A stretch of DNA of 64,000 nucleotides from Siderastrea radians. Taxonomy: Eukaryota > Cnidaria > Anthozoa > Scleractinia > Rhizangiidae. Positions 46,767 to 56,848 of this stretch are shown piece after piece. The DNA lies in the NCBI GenBank assembly GCA_964017195.1, contig OZ024898.1, positions 10,811,130 to 10,875,129 of the forward strand, written 5' to 3'. Both the position numbers and the translations under genes were made by a program. Position 1 is the stretch's first letter; each line of letters starts with the position of its first letter. Under the pieces are notes generated by a model. That model worked only from the letters and a program-made list of their open reading frames with translations. It did not search any database and was not told the DNA's origin.

Positions 46767-49391
46767 GTTTGCAAGATCAAGCGACGATAATCACCCAGAC
46801 TTTCTATCCTCGGTGTCAAAACCGGGAGCCTGAGCACAAGATTGATTGTGTTGTTCCCAGTCTCGCTCGAAAGTATTCAGATATTTTTATACCTGGATGT
46901 TTTCGTGTTGTTGTTTTGTTGCGTGGAAACTGAGAAGTTTTTCGGGTAAATTTCAACTTTTAAGATATAAACAATAAATTGGCAACTACCGTCCTAGAAA
47001 ACGCTTTCAGACATGTTAAGAGTGGTTGAACAGTCACTAAAGACGAGTTTTCAATTTCGATAAAAACGTCTCTGTTTTCAAGGGCTTGTCCCCTCCTCCC
47101 TCCCCTCATCCTGATACAAACTTTTTAGAACCTGTTAATTTATACATAGGAATTTCAGTGTAACCGCGTGCACGAACCGAGGTCACCCAGACAAAACTGT
47201 TTGAGGCAAATACTCACAGGCATCGTAGGCTTCAGACTCAAAATATGAACTGGTCAAGGATCCGTTTTTAACTCCTCCCGTCTCAGTTAGTTAACTTGAA
47301 CGGGAAATTTGTCTCAAAATTTTGTCTGAGTGGCAACGGGTCGTGTATAGCCGTACAGTAAAAGCACAGCCGTCTACTTAGCATATGTTGGTAAAGCCGA
47401 GCAGGTTGTAGACAGGTGCTTTCTTTTGTGGGGGGAAATATGAACCGATGTAGACTAGCAGGTTACAAAGTGGACTCTAAATATTTTGAAATATGAAAGT
47501 TAAATGGTAAGGGAAAACTCTTTATTTCTGGATCAGCAAATAATTATGGTACGTATCAGGGTTTTTTTTTTGTTTCCGGTCCACATAGCCCAGGATTGTA
47601 TCGCCAGTTCTGAGACGGCAAACGATATAATCAAGAACGCACCGCAGTTTCAGTTGTAAACATTTCAATCTAAAGCGATCGTGAATTGAATAACGGCGTG
47701 ATAAACTGGAAACCAGATATAATGTTGAAAATAATAATACCTTTATTATATTAGTATCAGTTTTGCAAGCCTCGTATTTTAAATTGCTAATTAACAAGGA
47801 AAGCCTGGTCAAAGAAGATCGAGGGCCAATGGGTGTTGTCGCTGAAAGTCTTACAGGGGTCAGGGAGTTTTAATGAGCTGTGTTCAAACGAAAATAAGAT
47901 TTTTACTGATTCCAATCAATTTAAGTCTAATAGAGCAGATTCAATTGAACTCAGTATGCTTATAATTAACAAGGGAAATAGCCCAACAAGTCACCCCTGA
48001 GCGTGTAGACAAAGCGAGACAGTAAGTGCGATTTGAGGTGCATAAAATACTTGCACCACCGTACTGTCCCGCTGACGCAATTCTATAAAAAATATATATA
48101 TGCATTGGTGAGTTGACGTGTGTAGGGCCGGACGGGTTGAAGCAACCCGGTCTGAAAAAAGCCGTCCGGACCTGAACACGATACACCATCTGTTCATTTA
48201 GCGCGCGCGCACTTACTCATACATGCATTGAGTGTTTATGAGGCGCAAATTAACATGTGGATATGAACAAATGCGCCTAACAAGGAAAAAATACTAATTT
48301 ACAAAAAGTATAGTAACAAGGAGAAATCTCTGACTAATAAAATACTAATATACATAATATGAAATATATAATAACCAGGTGATAACGATGCTGAACACTT
48401 GATAATATAGTAATGTACTAATAGTCTATAGAGCGGTTTTCATTTGAGTGTCGAAAGTAATTCGCGTTTTGCTTTGGTTTTGCTTTACTTCGCTCTGTGA
48501 TTGGTTGAAAAATTTCGCGCCACTTTCTCCACCAATCAGAAGTAAAACTCAAACCAATCGCGACTTGCTCGCACGCGTTTTCCCGCGCTTGACGCCGGTG
48601 ACATGTACTTGCTTCGAGTTCTGATTGGTTCATTGGGTAATTTGTGTTTGTTGTGATTGGCTGGGGTAATTACTTTGGTTTTGGTTTTACGACACTCATT
48701 TGAAAAGCGCTCTAACTATAGCAGGCAAACGCCTTTTTAAAGACATTTTCCAATAATTTTAAGCGTACAAATGGTCGTTTAGGCCGGGCAGGACGAAAAA
48801 ATATTTGGTTCCCAGCCTTGGCGCACGGACCTCGCTGTGCTCTGTCCATATGCCATGACTTCGAGCCATATATTTTCCAGTCAGGCCCTCCCGCTCAGTG
48901 AATATAAATTAAGTACACATTCCTACCGGTCATCTTTCATTCTTTTTCCTTGGTATGCCTGTGGTTTTTATTGCCCTAACTGGGTTCGATCTTATGGGAA
49001 AACTGAGAATTCAAGGTCTCTGAACATTTCAAGAGCACCGCAGTACCACTGCTGCGACAAGAGCCGGTTGTGAAAATAGCCCAACAAGTCACCCACGAGA
49101 GTGTGGACGATCTAGATCTAGGATCTAGCTAGGTTAAAAGGGGTTAGACTGCAAGCAGTAGTTATTTTCCGTCCACAACAGTCTTTCTATTCCGTATTTG
49201 ATTTCAAGAAAGTGAGAAAGCAAACCGTGGCATAAGAAGAAATTGCAGTACATTTATCATTTGAATTTTCAACTGTGTGATTTCATTCACAGATTCAAAA
49301 ATTTGAACCATCTTAAGAAGCCTCGTAATAAACAGCACCATAGGACAGCTCTAAAAGCACTAAAGGAAAAAAAAGCTAACAGGAGTTCGCC
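46767..49391. other. Intergenic region between MPV17 and CLN3
   Basis: The MPV17 promoter should lie just right of 46766; no core element was recognised. A short word pair (CCCAACAAGTCACCC) recurs at about 47972 and 49080. The MITE at 48429-48714 lies here. Small open frames near 47522-47812 and 47941-48197 show no recognisable product. Confidence 0.5.
48429..48714. mobile_element. 286-bp MITE with AGAGCGGTTTTC ends
   Basis: TAGAGCGGTTTTCATTTGAG is mirrored by CTCATTTGAAAAGCGCTCTA. The interior contains several copies of GATTGG/CCAATC, that is, inverted CCAAT words. No unambiguous target duplication; CTATAG occurs near both edges. Confidence 0.8.
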
Positions 49392-52160
49392 ATGACAGAT
49401 CTCGAAAACACAGAAAAAGGAAGAAATATCGTGTGTTTCTTCTTTTTCGGCATCCTGTCATTAATCTACGACGAAATTTGCTTGATCGCAGCCGAAGACA
49501 TTCTTGCAGGATCCACCATTGCTACAACAACAGTAATTATATCAATTGCAGTGCCAGTTCTGGTCATAAAGCTAGCAGCCCCGTGGTTTTTTCAGCGTGT
49601 ATCATACTTGAAGAAAATCTCCCTTATGGTCGTGTTCTTTCTCGGGGGACTGGGGACACTGGTTTTTTCGCGGCATATCCCAGGAAGACTTGCGGGTGTG
49701 AGTATCGTGGAATCTGGTGTCGCCACAAGTGAAATAACACTGCTTTCCCTTACTGCATTTTATGAGCACATTACAGTGAGTGCTTTTGTGGCGGGTGTGG
49801 GAGTGTCTTCATTTGTTGGACCTCTTTATTATACCAGTAAGTATGCACTACAAACAGACAAACCATATCAATGTTTTTCCACTATGTAGTAAAAAGTAAT
49901 TATCATTATTTAGGTAGCAGGGAAACGCCTCTCAAACATGTGGCCTGGACTCGAATCGGAGACAAACTCGTCCCCAGGGTTTCTTCCTTACGGGAACGGA
50001 AAAACCCTGGAGTCGACACTGATAGTTTGGCGCCGTTGGTTTTCGTCTTAACTCCGAGGGTCTTTCCGAAGGTTCTTCAGTTTTCCCTCAGTCAACAATA
50101 ACTAACAGTTCTAAATTCTAACTAGATGCGGAAATTTCTAAACTCCATTTTCATCTTCCTATATACCGATCACTTGAGTGTGTTTTCAATAAACGCAAAC
50201 ACTTTGGTCAATTTATCGGTGTAGTAATGTGCCGATCAATTCGAAACTTCAACATCCCCCCCGGACATACCCCGGGCATTTGACTGTGCATCGTGCCCGG
50301 GGAGGGGGGAATTTGAACATTGCGTTTGAAGGGTGGGGAATTTGAACCGGATTTATCTCTTGTTCTGACGTAATATGCCCGTGAGTGTTTTCGGTTTTTG
50401 CAGGGTTTGACGGATTTACAAGACAGAATTTCCCCTTTGTCAGTGAATAACTCTTTCAAAAGGGTCTTTAAAAGGGTCATTACGGCATATCTCTCTGAAA
50501 AGCGTATAAAGTGTTTGATTGAAGACGAAATTTGTCTTTGACGAGAGGTATTTTAGTAGTAATTGGTGGGGCATTTGAACGGCTTTTTTGCCCCGAGGGG
50601 AGGGAATTTGAACAAGCCAATCTTCAAGAGTTCAAATGCCCGGGGGGTTGCCCGGGGGGGGGGATGTTGAACTTTCGAATTGATCGGCGCATAAAGAGAT
50701 AGGCCTTTCACAAAAGTCTTTAGCCTCGTTTAGAAATGTAAAGTGTGGCCAAGTACACCGCCTTTTTATATAAGAATGAGAATCAAGTAGAACATGTTTT
50801 CAAATGGAAGGTCGTGCGCCAGTAGACCTCGCTTCAATGAAATAGGGGCTTATTCGGAAATGTGAAAGTTTAGAAAACTGACTCAGTGGAAGCACAATAT
50901 CATGACGAGGACTAGATTGACCATCGCTCAGTCCTCCGCAGAGGTTAGGTTTTCTTCATACTCTCAATCTCCTCATGCAGTTAGACAATAGCCCTTTTCA
51001 CAGCTACCTTTTCTATTTGCATGACAATATGTTTGAGCGTGGACGTGAGACAATTTCGGGCAAAAAATACAGAATTGCCCGAAATTGCCTCACGTCAACG
51101 CTCAAATACATTGTCATGCAAATAAAAAGGGCTATTGAGCGGAGGTTGGGAAGAGGGGGTCAGATCGCTGGTTGGGAAGTCAGGTGGGGGGACTTGGGAA
51201 CTAGGAAGGAAGAACAAAAGAAGTTGGCATCAGTGGTATCAAATGACAGTGCAATTCAGTGTCTTTTAGTGATTGATTGGTTGATTGATTGATTGATTTG
51301 CTTATTTATTTATTTATTTATTTATTTGTTTATTTACTTACTTATTTACAGGTTTGACCACATGGACATGTCTGTCGCCTCGGACTGCCATTATGATAAC
51401 CATTCCATGGCCCATTTTGTTTTTCCTTCTCTACGCTCTCCTGAATAAGGAGCCTCTCAGAAAGAGAATGGTGCCTGCAATCAGAGAAGGCAATCCATCG
51501 GAAGCCGACTCCAACCAAGAAAGCAAACAAAGAATCTCATTCCGGGATAAACTACATGTAGCAAAGGACATATTTCCTTATATTTTATTCCTTTTTATAA
51601 CATATTTCTCAGAGTATCTTTCGAACCACGCCATCATCACGACCTTAGCATTTCCAAACGCACCATTTAACCCGAGAGACCACTATCCTTACTACATACT
51701 GTCGTATCATATTGGCAAGTTTTTGGGCCGGTCACACTTGTTTTTAGTCTCTGCAGTCAGTCCTAAGCTTGTCCTTTACGTCAGGATCAGACGGACATGG
51801 ATTTTAGCCCTAATAGGTTTTTTACACGCTGTGTTTTTCTTCCTTGCGTCGTGGTTTCGATTTGTTCCTTGTGTGGAGATTATAATAGCGTTATGTCTGA
51901 CGGAAGGATTTACCGCTGGTTCAATGTATTTGAATTCAGCGCACACGGTTTCTGACATTATTGCGGATCCTGAAAGGAGAGAATTTGCGCTATGTTTACT
52001 GACCGTAGGGAACGCCTGTGGAAAACTTACCGCGGGGATAATAGGTTTGTTTCAAGAACCTTTCCTTAAAAAACACTGTATCGAAGAACTTAAGCTTGGA
52101 GAATATTGTCTTACGAGGCATTCACACAAAGCTGGTTGGAATAAAAGTCTGCATTGCTAG
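49392..52160 (+). CDS. CLN3: CLN3 (battenin) homologue, lysosomal membrane protein, two coding exons
   Basis: Exon 1 is 49392-49836 (148 codons plus one base, donor GTAAGT). Exon 2 is 51352-52160 (after TTATTTACAG, ends TAG). Joined, they give 417 residues, near the roughly 440 of human CLN3. CLN3 is a multi-pass, major-facilitator-like protein of the lysosomal membrane, needed for clearance of glycerophosphodiesters; loss causes juvenile neuronal ceroid lipofuscinosis in people. Matches: an N-terminal helix then AAEDIL (33-38), PVLVIKLAAPWF (54-65), GV....ATSEITLLSLTAFY (102-124), SLTTWTCLSP at the junction, YFSEYLSNHAI after the large loop, and YEGL-like LTEGFTAGSMYLN followed by D.ERREFA near the C-terminus. 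Hydrophobic segments recur as expected. The loop between them is charged (KEPLRKRM...ESKQR), like the cytosolic loop of the family. The C-terminal end has no recognised prenylation box (ends SLHC). Confidence 0.9.
50227..50694. mobile_element. MITE in the CLN3 intron, GCCGATCAATTCGAA ends
   Basis: ATGTGCCGATCAATTCGAAA and its complement TTTCGAATTGATCGGCGCAT border about 470 bp. The inner arms are G/C-homopolymer rich (CCCCGGGCATTTGA and its complement). Confidence 0.8.
50985..51138. mobile_element. 154-bp hairpin MITE in the CLN3 intron
   Basis: CAATAGCCCTTTT...TTTGCATGACAATATGTTTG is mirrored by AAATACATTGTCATGCAAAT...AAAAGGGCTATTG. The arms are about 65-70 bp with a short loop at ATACAGAA. 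Confidence 0.85.
51268..51345. repeat. (GATT)n and (TTTA)n repeats forming the CLN3 intron acceptor tract
   Basis: A GATT/TGAT run passes into a TTTA run that ends at the TTTACAG acceptor. It is the polypyrimidine-like lead-in to CLN3 exon 2, so repeat length there could affect splicing. Confidence 0.85.
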
Positions 52161-52502
52161 AATTTTTCAGCGCGTTTATTTTATTTTATTTTATTTTTTT
52201 AACGGCTTTTATTTCATTTTAGCCAGTTTCTAAAACCCCGAAATGGCCTTTAAAGAAGGCTTTGTGACCGACGCAGCCACTTCAAAGCACAGGTCAAATT
52301 AAGAGGATGGTGAACCTGTGCTCTCGCTACCCCTCCTCGTTCGGGTGCGGATTTCACGCCTAGGGGACGTCGGACGTTTAGTAACAGTGGTACCCCGCTT
52401 ACAAACGCCCGTTTAATACGGAATACGGACAGTATACTTGGTCCCGGTGGGAAAGCTCATACATTTTCTCTTACATTAACCAGCTAAATGTGGGCACTGG
52501 TT

Positions 52503-52950
52503 AATTACTCCGGGGGATGGGGGGTACTCAAAGAGGCTTCGCTCTGAGGCTCAAAGCCTTACCTGTTTCATATACTAATTTTTAACAAAACTGCACCCCT
52601 TTCATATACCTCAAGGATAAGCCAAAACAATAAAATTTCGTATCATCGCTACACTTTTTTCCCAGGCTTTCAGTTGTTCTGGTTCAATTGCCCAAAGGCT
52701 TCAAGCTTTTATGCGTTTCACACTGTTGTTTTTGCCACTGAATTTGGCACCTTTTCATATACTTAGCTTAAGCTACCATCTCTTATACCCCTTTCACGTT
52801 GATTTTGTGATCTTTTCTTATACTAAAATGGCAATTTTCGCTACCCTTTAGTGACGCCCTGCCCATTTTAGTATACTGTGAACTTAAGAAAGCCACCCCT
52901 TGGGCGGTGCCTCCCTGTATAGCCCAATATGGGGAGTACCCTTCCCCCCT
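52503..52950. repeat. Dispersed repeat related to 36745-37160
   Basis: Ordered words CTCAAGGATAAGCCAAAACA, AAAGGCTTCAAGCTTTTA, GAATTTGGCACCTTTTCATA, CTACCCTTTAGTG and AGCCACCCCTTGGGCGG match the copy at the left edge of block B. The ends carry GGGGGATGGGGGGTACTC and GGGGAGTACCC, which look like short inverted termini. Confidence 0.68.
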
Positions 52951-53722
52951 CCAAGAGTTAGTATGGAAAACGGTCACTTTGCTCTGGTCCCATACAATTA
53001 AGTTAACTTCGCTTTATGGACACCTGACAAGCATCTATTTTCTCCTCGCTTTATGAATGCATGATCAAACATGCAGGACATGAGAATAAAGGAACTAAAG
53101 ATAAAATTTTTCGACATTTAATCAAATTCTCTTAACATGGTTCATAAGAAATATTACAAGGCTACACTTAAAATTCGTTCTTGGAAAACTGTCAACTTCT
53201 CAGAACAGACGATGTCTGAAGAAAAATATCCATGCATATTTTTGCACTAAATAAAAGTTATATATTTTTTTTCTCATTTAGTATTAATGAATAACATCTT
53301 TAGAACAACCATTATTCTTCTCTTCAAAACTGAAGCTGATTTTAAATCTACAGTTGTCTAATTGATTGAGCTAAAACATATACACTACACTGCATTTTGG
53401 GGAGCTTACTTTTTTCAGGTATGGCTTGGGAATTTGAAGATCTTACTGTTTTTCAGGCCACACAAGAAAATAACTAAGTCCCCAAAATATTGCAATCAAT
53501 CAGACAATTAATTTAAAATTAACTTTGCCTTAAAAGTATAGTGCTTTCCATCACAAATTCAAACACCCCACTGAAGAAAATTTCAGTTAATCAGTAACTT
53601 GGAAAAATTGAAGTGGACTACAGCTGTAGACTTACAGTCCAGATTGCAACCCTATGTTATATTTCCAACTGAACAATTTCTTATCTGCTACTAGCTGGTG
53701 AAGTAAAGTCATACACAAGCCA

Positions 53723-53990
53723 AGGAGGCCCACATGGCCAGAGCTTATCCCAGTTTGTGTGGCATGAAGCAGCTGAGAGTATTGCTACTCCCCCCTGGAT
53801 GGATGCTAGTCCATCACAGGGTTAGCCCCCGGCAATATGTCACCATTTATACACCTGGGTGGAGAGGGACAATGTGGGGCAAAGTTTCTTGTCTAAGGAA
53901 ACAACATGATGGTAGAGACTGGGCGTCGAACCACCGACCTTCAGACCTGAAGTCCAACATGCTAATCACTACACCACCGCGCCCCCAGTG
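53723..53990 (-). mobile_element. tRNA-derived SINE, copy 2
   Basis: On the minus strand it starts with a tRNA-like head carrying GTGGTGTAGTGATTAGC (A-box region) and a B box GGTTCGACGCC (53922-53932) that fits the GGTTCGANNCC consensus exactly. The body is shared with 17172-17440. The head is better preserved than in copy 1. Confidence 0.87.
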
Positions 53991-54951
53991 GCTAGTACAT
54001 GCTTTAATAAAAAGCCAAATTGCTAAATAAAATTATTTGTAAAAAGTTCCTTTGCTCATTCTTCTGTTTGTAATAGTCCAGTTATAAATAATCCAGGCAT
54101 GATTATACTGCATTCTTTCCAAAGACCTAACCAGAGATCTTGAAATTTTTATGATGAAAATTTCTTCACAAAATATGTTTTGAAAGATTCCCCAAGAGAA
54201 AACTGTTGTTTGGAATAAACATAATAAATATGATAAACTAGTTGTGTAATACTTCTGAGTGGTATGTTGTGAAATATCCCACAAATTGTTTTTTTTTTTA
54301 CAACATAATTATACATACAAGGCAGGTGTGTATACAAAGAAAAATCAACTGAACAGTGAAATATTGGTAATTCTGAGTGCATTTTGAGAAGACACTGCAA
54401 AACATCTTCAGTAACTATGTACTTGGCTAGGAAGCATTAAAAATTAGGAATGATGATTTTTGACAATTTTTTTAAAGATTTTCAAAGTTAGTCTCTGAAT
54501 TCATTGAACTTTTCAGATCATTTTCCAAACATTGCTCTGAATATGTTTGCCAAAACAAGGAGTCTACTGTTACAATGAACTCTCACCACTGCTCAGAAGA
54601 TATGATCCATCTCTGATGTTCAAACTGACCAGACAACTGTGGTGGAGAAGTTGAAAACTATGATGGAATTGGTTCATGGAAGTGGGCAGGGTAGTGATGG
54701 AAAAATTTTGTCCCAATCTACATCGCACTGTAAGTGGCTTCATAGAAATTTAACTCCTCAGTCTATAAAAACATACATGTGATTTTTTTGTGAACACAAG
54801 ATCAGAAATCTTCAACTTTGCATGGAAAAATTTTGCCAATAATGCCTTTCCCAGAAAAGCAGATCATCCATTGCAGATATATACATTAACTTAATGACGA
54901 CTGCAATCTAATTCATTTAGTGCACAGTCAATGTCACCAATCTTAGGTTAT

Positions 54952-55354
54952 CCACAGGCTTACAATCAAATGTTTATGTGGTGGGCTGTCCATATATAAT
55001 GGCTGTGTGGATTTATATGTGGAGCTAACTAGCAAAACTAAAGCCAGAGGTGAAATTCATGGCTTTTGAAATTGACGAAAATGAAATAAAAACTCATAAT
55101 TGCTGCCATGTTGTTTTGCATTGCTTTCTGTTTTTACTTTGGTGACTTAGCTTGCAAAAGCAATGTTTTCAACATAATGCTTCCACAGCCTTAAATTGCC
55201 AAAGTACGCAAAGAAAAACAATTTTATGAGTTTTCCCTTCATGTTTGTCAGTTTTAAAAGCCCAAAATTCCGTCTTTAGTTTCACTAGTTTGATAAACTG
55301 ATACAGCCATTATAAATGCACAGCCCACCACACAAGGGATGGTAAACCTGTGGC
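54952..55354. mobile_element. About 400-bp MITE with long imperfect arms
   Basis: CCACAGGCTTACAATC...TGTGGTGGGCTGT..ATAATGGCTGT is mirrored by ACAGCCATTATAAATGCACA...GATGGTAAACCTGTGG. The arms extend to about 150 bp through an ATTTTCGTCAATTTC / GTTTGTCAGTTTT pair. Confidence 0.72.
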
Positions 55355-55645
55355 ACAAAACATAATTGTGACCGGGTGATTACATGTACATCTTTAAACT
55401 GCAGGGTGAAATGAACAGTGCATGAAACAGGCCATCTCAGAGGATGTCTGGGAACTCTTTCATTTCCCGGGAATTTTATTCATTTTCATGCACTGGAATT
55501 CTTTCATTTCCCCTGTCCTTGTGCTACACACCGAACACAAGAGAATCATTTGATACAAACAACGTCTCACCCAGCACCTGTCCATACAATGCCAACCAAA
55601 GCAGGGAACCTGCCAATCACTCATTGCTAAACATCCTCGTCAAAT

Positions 55646-56560
55646 CTATGTCTTTGCATATTTCCTTTTGCTTATAAAATGCCCATAGCCAGTCATCTTT
55701 TTCAGCGCTTCATATGTACAATTGATAATACCCCAGGACACCAATGCTCTCGTGTAGTTCAGTGATACTCCATAGAACAATGGTCGTATCCGTCCTCCAC
55801 GCTCTCGAAAGACAACAATGAAAGCCTTAGAACAGCTGGTAAATTCTCCTCCAAGTTGCTTCTGCATTTGGCTTTTAACAACATTAATTGGGAAGAAAAA
55901 AGTACTCAAGCAAGCACCTAACACCGCACCGCTGACAAAATCATTGGCTGCATTCCCAATGCTTGACTTTGCTTCAGGTAGCGCGGATTTTAAAGGACCT
56001 CTCAAGCCAAAGAACAGTACATTAGAGGGTCCATTCCTCATAAGTATTGGTGTGAGACCTCGGTAATATTCACGAAACCCATATTGCTTGCCTAGTACTC
56101 TAAAAGCATGAAAAGTGTTTGCGAATCTTTCGTTATGGCCTCGGTGAGACAGCAGAGTTTGTATTCGTTCAAATGGCGTCAGAGTCGCTTCTAAACTTCC
56201 AGCTAGCATAGCAGCCGCTGCATTTGTGATAACAGAAGGTGTATTTGTGAAAGTCCTCGAAAGCACTCTTTGAAACTTGTGATAGGAACCGAACATTATT
56301 GCTAGCGAAGTGCCTTTTTGCATCAACGGAGGTCCAACACCGCGGTAAAGGTTCGATACTCCTTCTCTCAGGACCTGGCCAAGGGCCTTGCGAAATCTTA
56401 ACCCTTCAACTTGTTGTCGAAACATCACTTTGTAGGCGGGAAACGTTACAAGGATATTCACAGCCGCCGCTCCAGCACCGCAAACAAAGTCAGGCCAGTC
56501 TCGATCATCGCTTTTTCCAGAATCAGACTTTTCTTTAGCCTGTTTCGAGTTTAATGCCAT
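55646..56560 (-). CDS. SLC25A51: Mitochondrial NAD+ carrier, SLC25A51-type
   Basis: A single uninterrupted 304-codon frame on the minus strand. SLC25A51 (MCART1) and its paralogue SLC25A52 import NAD+ across the inner mitochondrial membrane. Family-specific matches: FPAYKVMFRQQ at 40-50 (the divergent first carrier motif, as in human SLC25A51), LYRGVGPPLMQKG..LA.MFG at 71-91, TPFERIQTLL at 128-137 (second carrier motif), EYYRGL.PIL.RNG.SNVLFFGLRGP at 164-189, and FFFPINVVKSQMQ..LGGEF at 221-240 (third motif) followed by LNY.RALVSWGIIN.TYE. Three carrier repeats are therefore complete and the length is normal. The start is the first ATG, 288 bp from the oppositely oriented SPEF1 start. SLC25A52 is a mammalian duplicate, so the ancestral name is used. 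Confidence 0.93.
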   Translation of the reverse strand: MALNSKQAKEKSDSGKSDDRDWPDFVCGAGAAAVNILVTFPAYKVMFRQQVEGLRFRKALGQVLREGVSNLYRGVGPPLMQKGTSLAIMFGSYHKFQRVLSRTFTNTPSVITNAAAAMLAGSLEATLTPFERIQTLLSHRGHNERFANTFHAFRVLGKQYGFREYYRGLTPILMRNGPSNVLFFGLRGPLKSALPEAKSSIGNAANDFVSGAVLGACLSTFFFPINVVKSQMQKQLGGEFTSCSKAFIVVFRERGGRIRPLFYGVSLNYTRALVSWGIINCTYEALKKMTGYGHFISKRKYAKT

Positions 56561-56848
56561 GGCGAGGAAGACTTTCTGAGTTTCTACGCAGAAATATATA
56601 TAGATCTAGAGTTTTGTGCTATCCGGCCAATCAGGCCGCCATATTGGTTTCTCCTCTATCAACTAATCCCGTGATGCACTGCTATTCTGTTTGACGTCAT
56701 GACAACAGTTGCATTGTAAAACAATATGGCGGTCAAGTGAGTCACTGCATGATAGTGTTGTGCGTTTTCCAAGAACATTTAAACGATGACATGACAAGCA
56801 ATTCGATTTTCAAAAGAAAACGTTGAGTTTTGAAGGGATTTATACGTG
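56561..56848. promoter_or_regulatory. Divergent promoter shared by SLC25A51 and SPEF1
   Basis: The 288 bp between the two start codons contain CCAAT at 56627-56631, the reverse ATTGG at 56643-56647, the CRE palindrome TGACGTCA at 56692-56699, and a CAATATGGCGG motif near 56722. No TATA box is obvious for either side apart from AT-rich AAATATATATAG at 56591-56602, near SLC25A51. The arrangement suggests a bidirectional promoter; 5' untranslated regions were not mapped. Confidence 0.65.

Larger units (their letters stand above)
52161..55645. other. Intergenic region between CLN3 and SLC25A51 (convergent 3' ends)
   Basis: It contains the dispersed repeat at 52503-52950, the SINE at 53723-53990 and the inverted-repeat element at 54952-55354. 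The AT-rich parts between them show no coding signal. Poly(A) signals of both flanking genes should lie here; I did not assign them. Confidence 0.55.

Noticed and set aside
47522..47812. A 96-codon minus-strand frame in the MPV17-CLN3 spacer
   Set aside because: It has no motif, partner exon or repeat homology that I can support; left unannotated.
48429..48714. Cluster of CCAAT-like words as an enhancer of CLN3
   Set aside because: They lie inside an inverted-repeat MITE and occur symmetrically, so they are better explained as transposon sequence.
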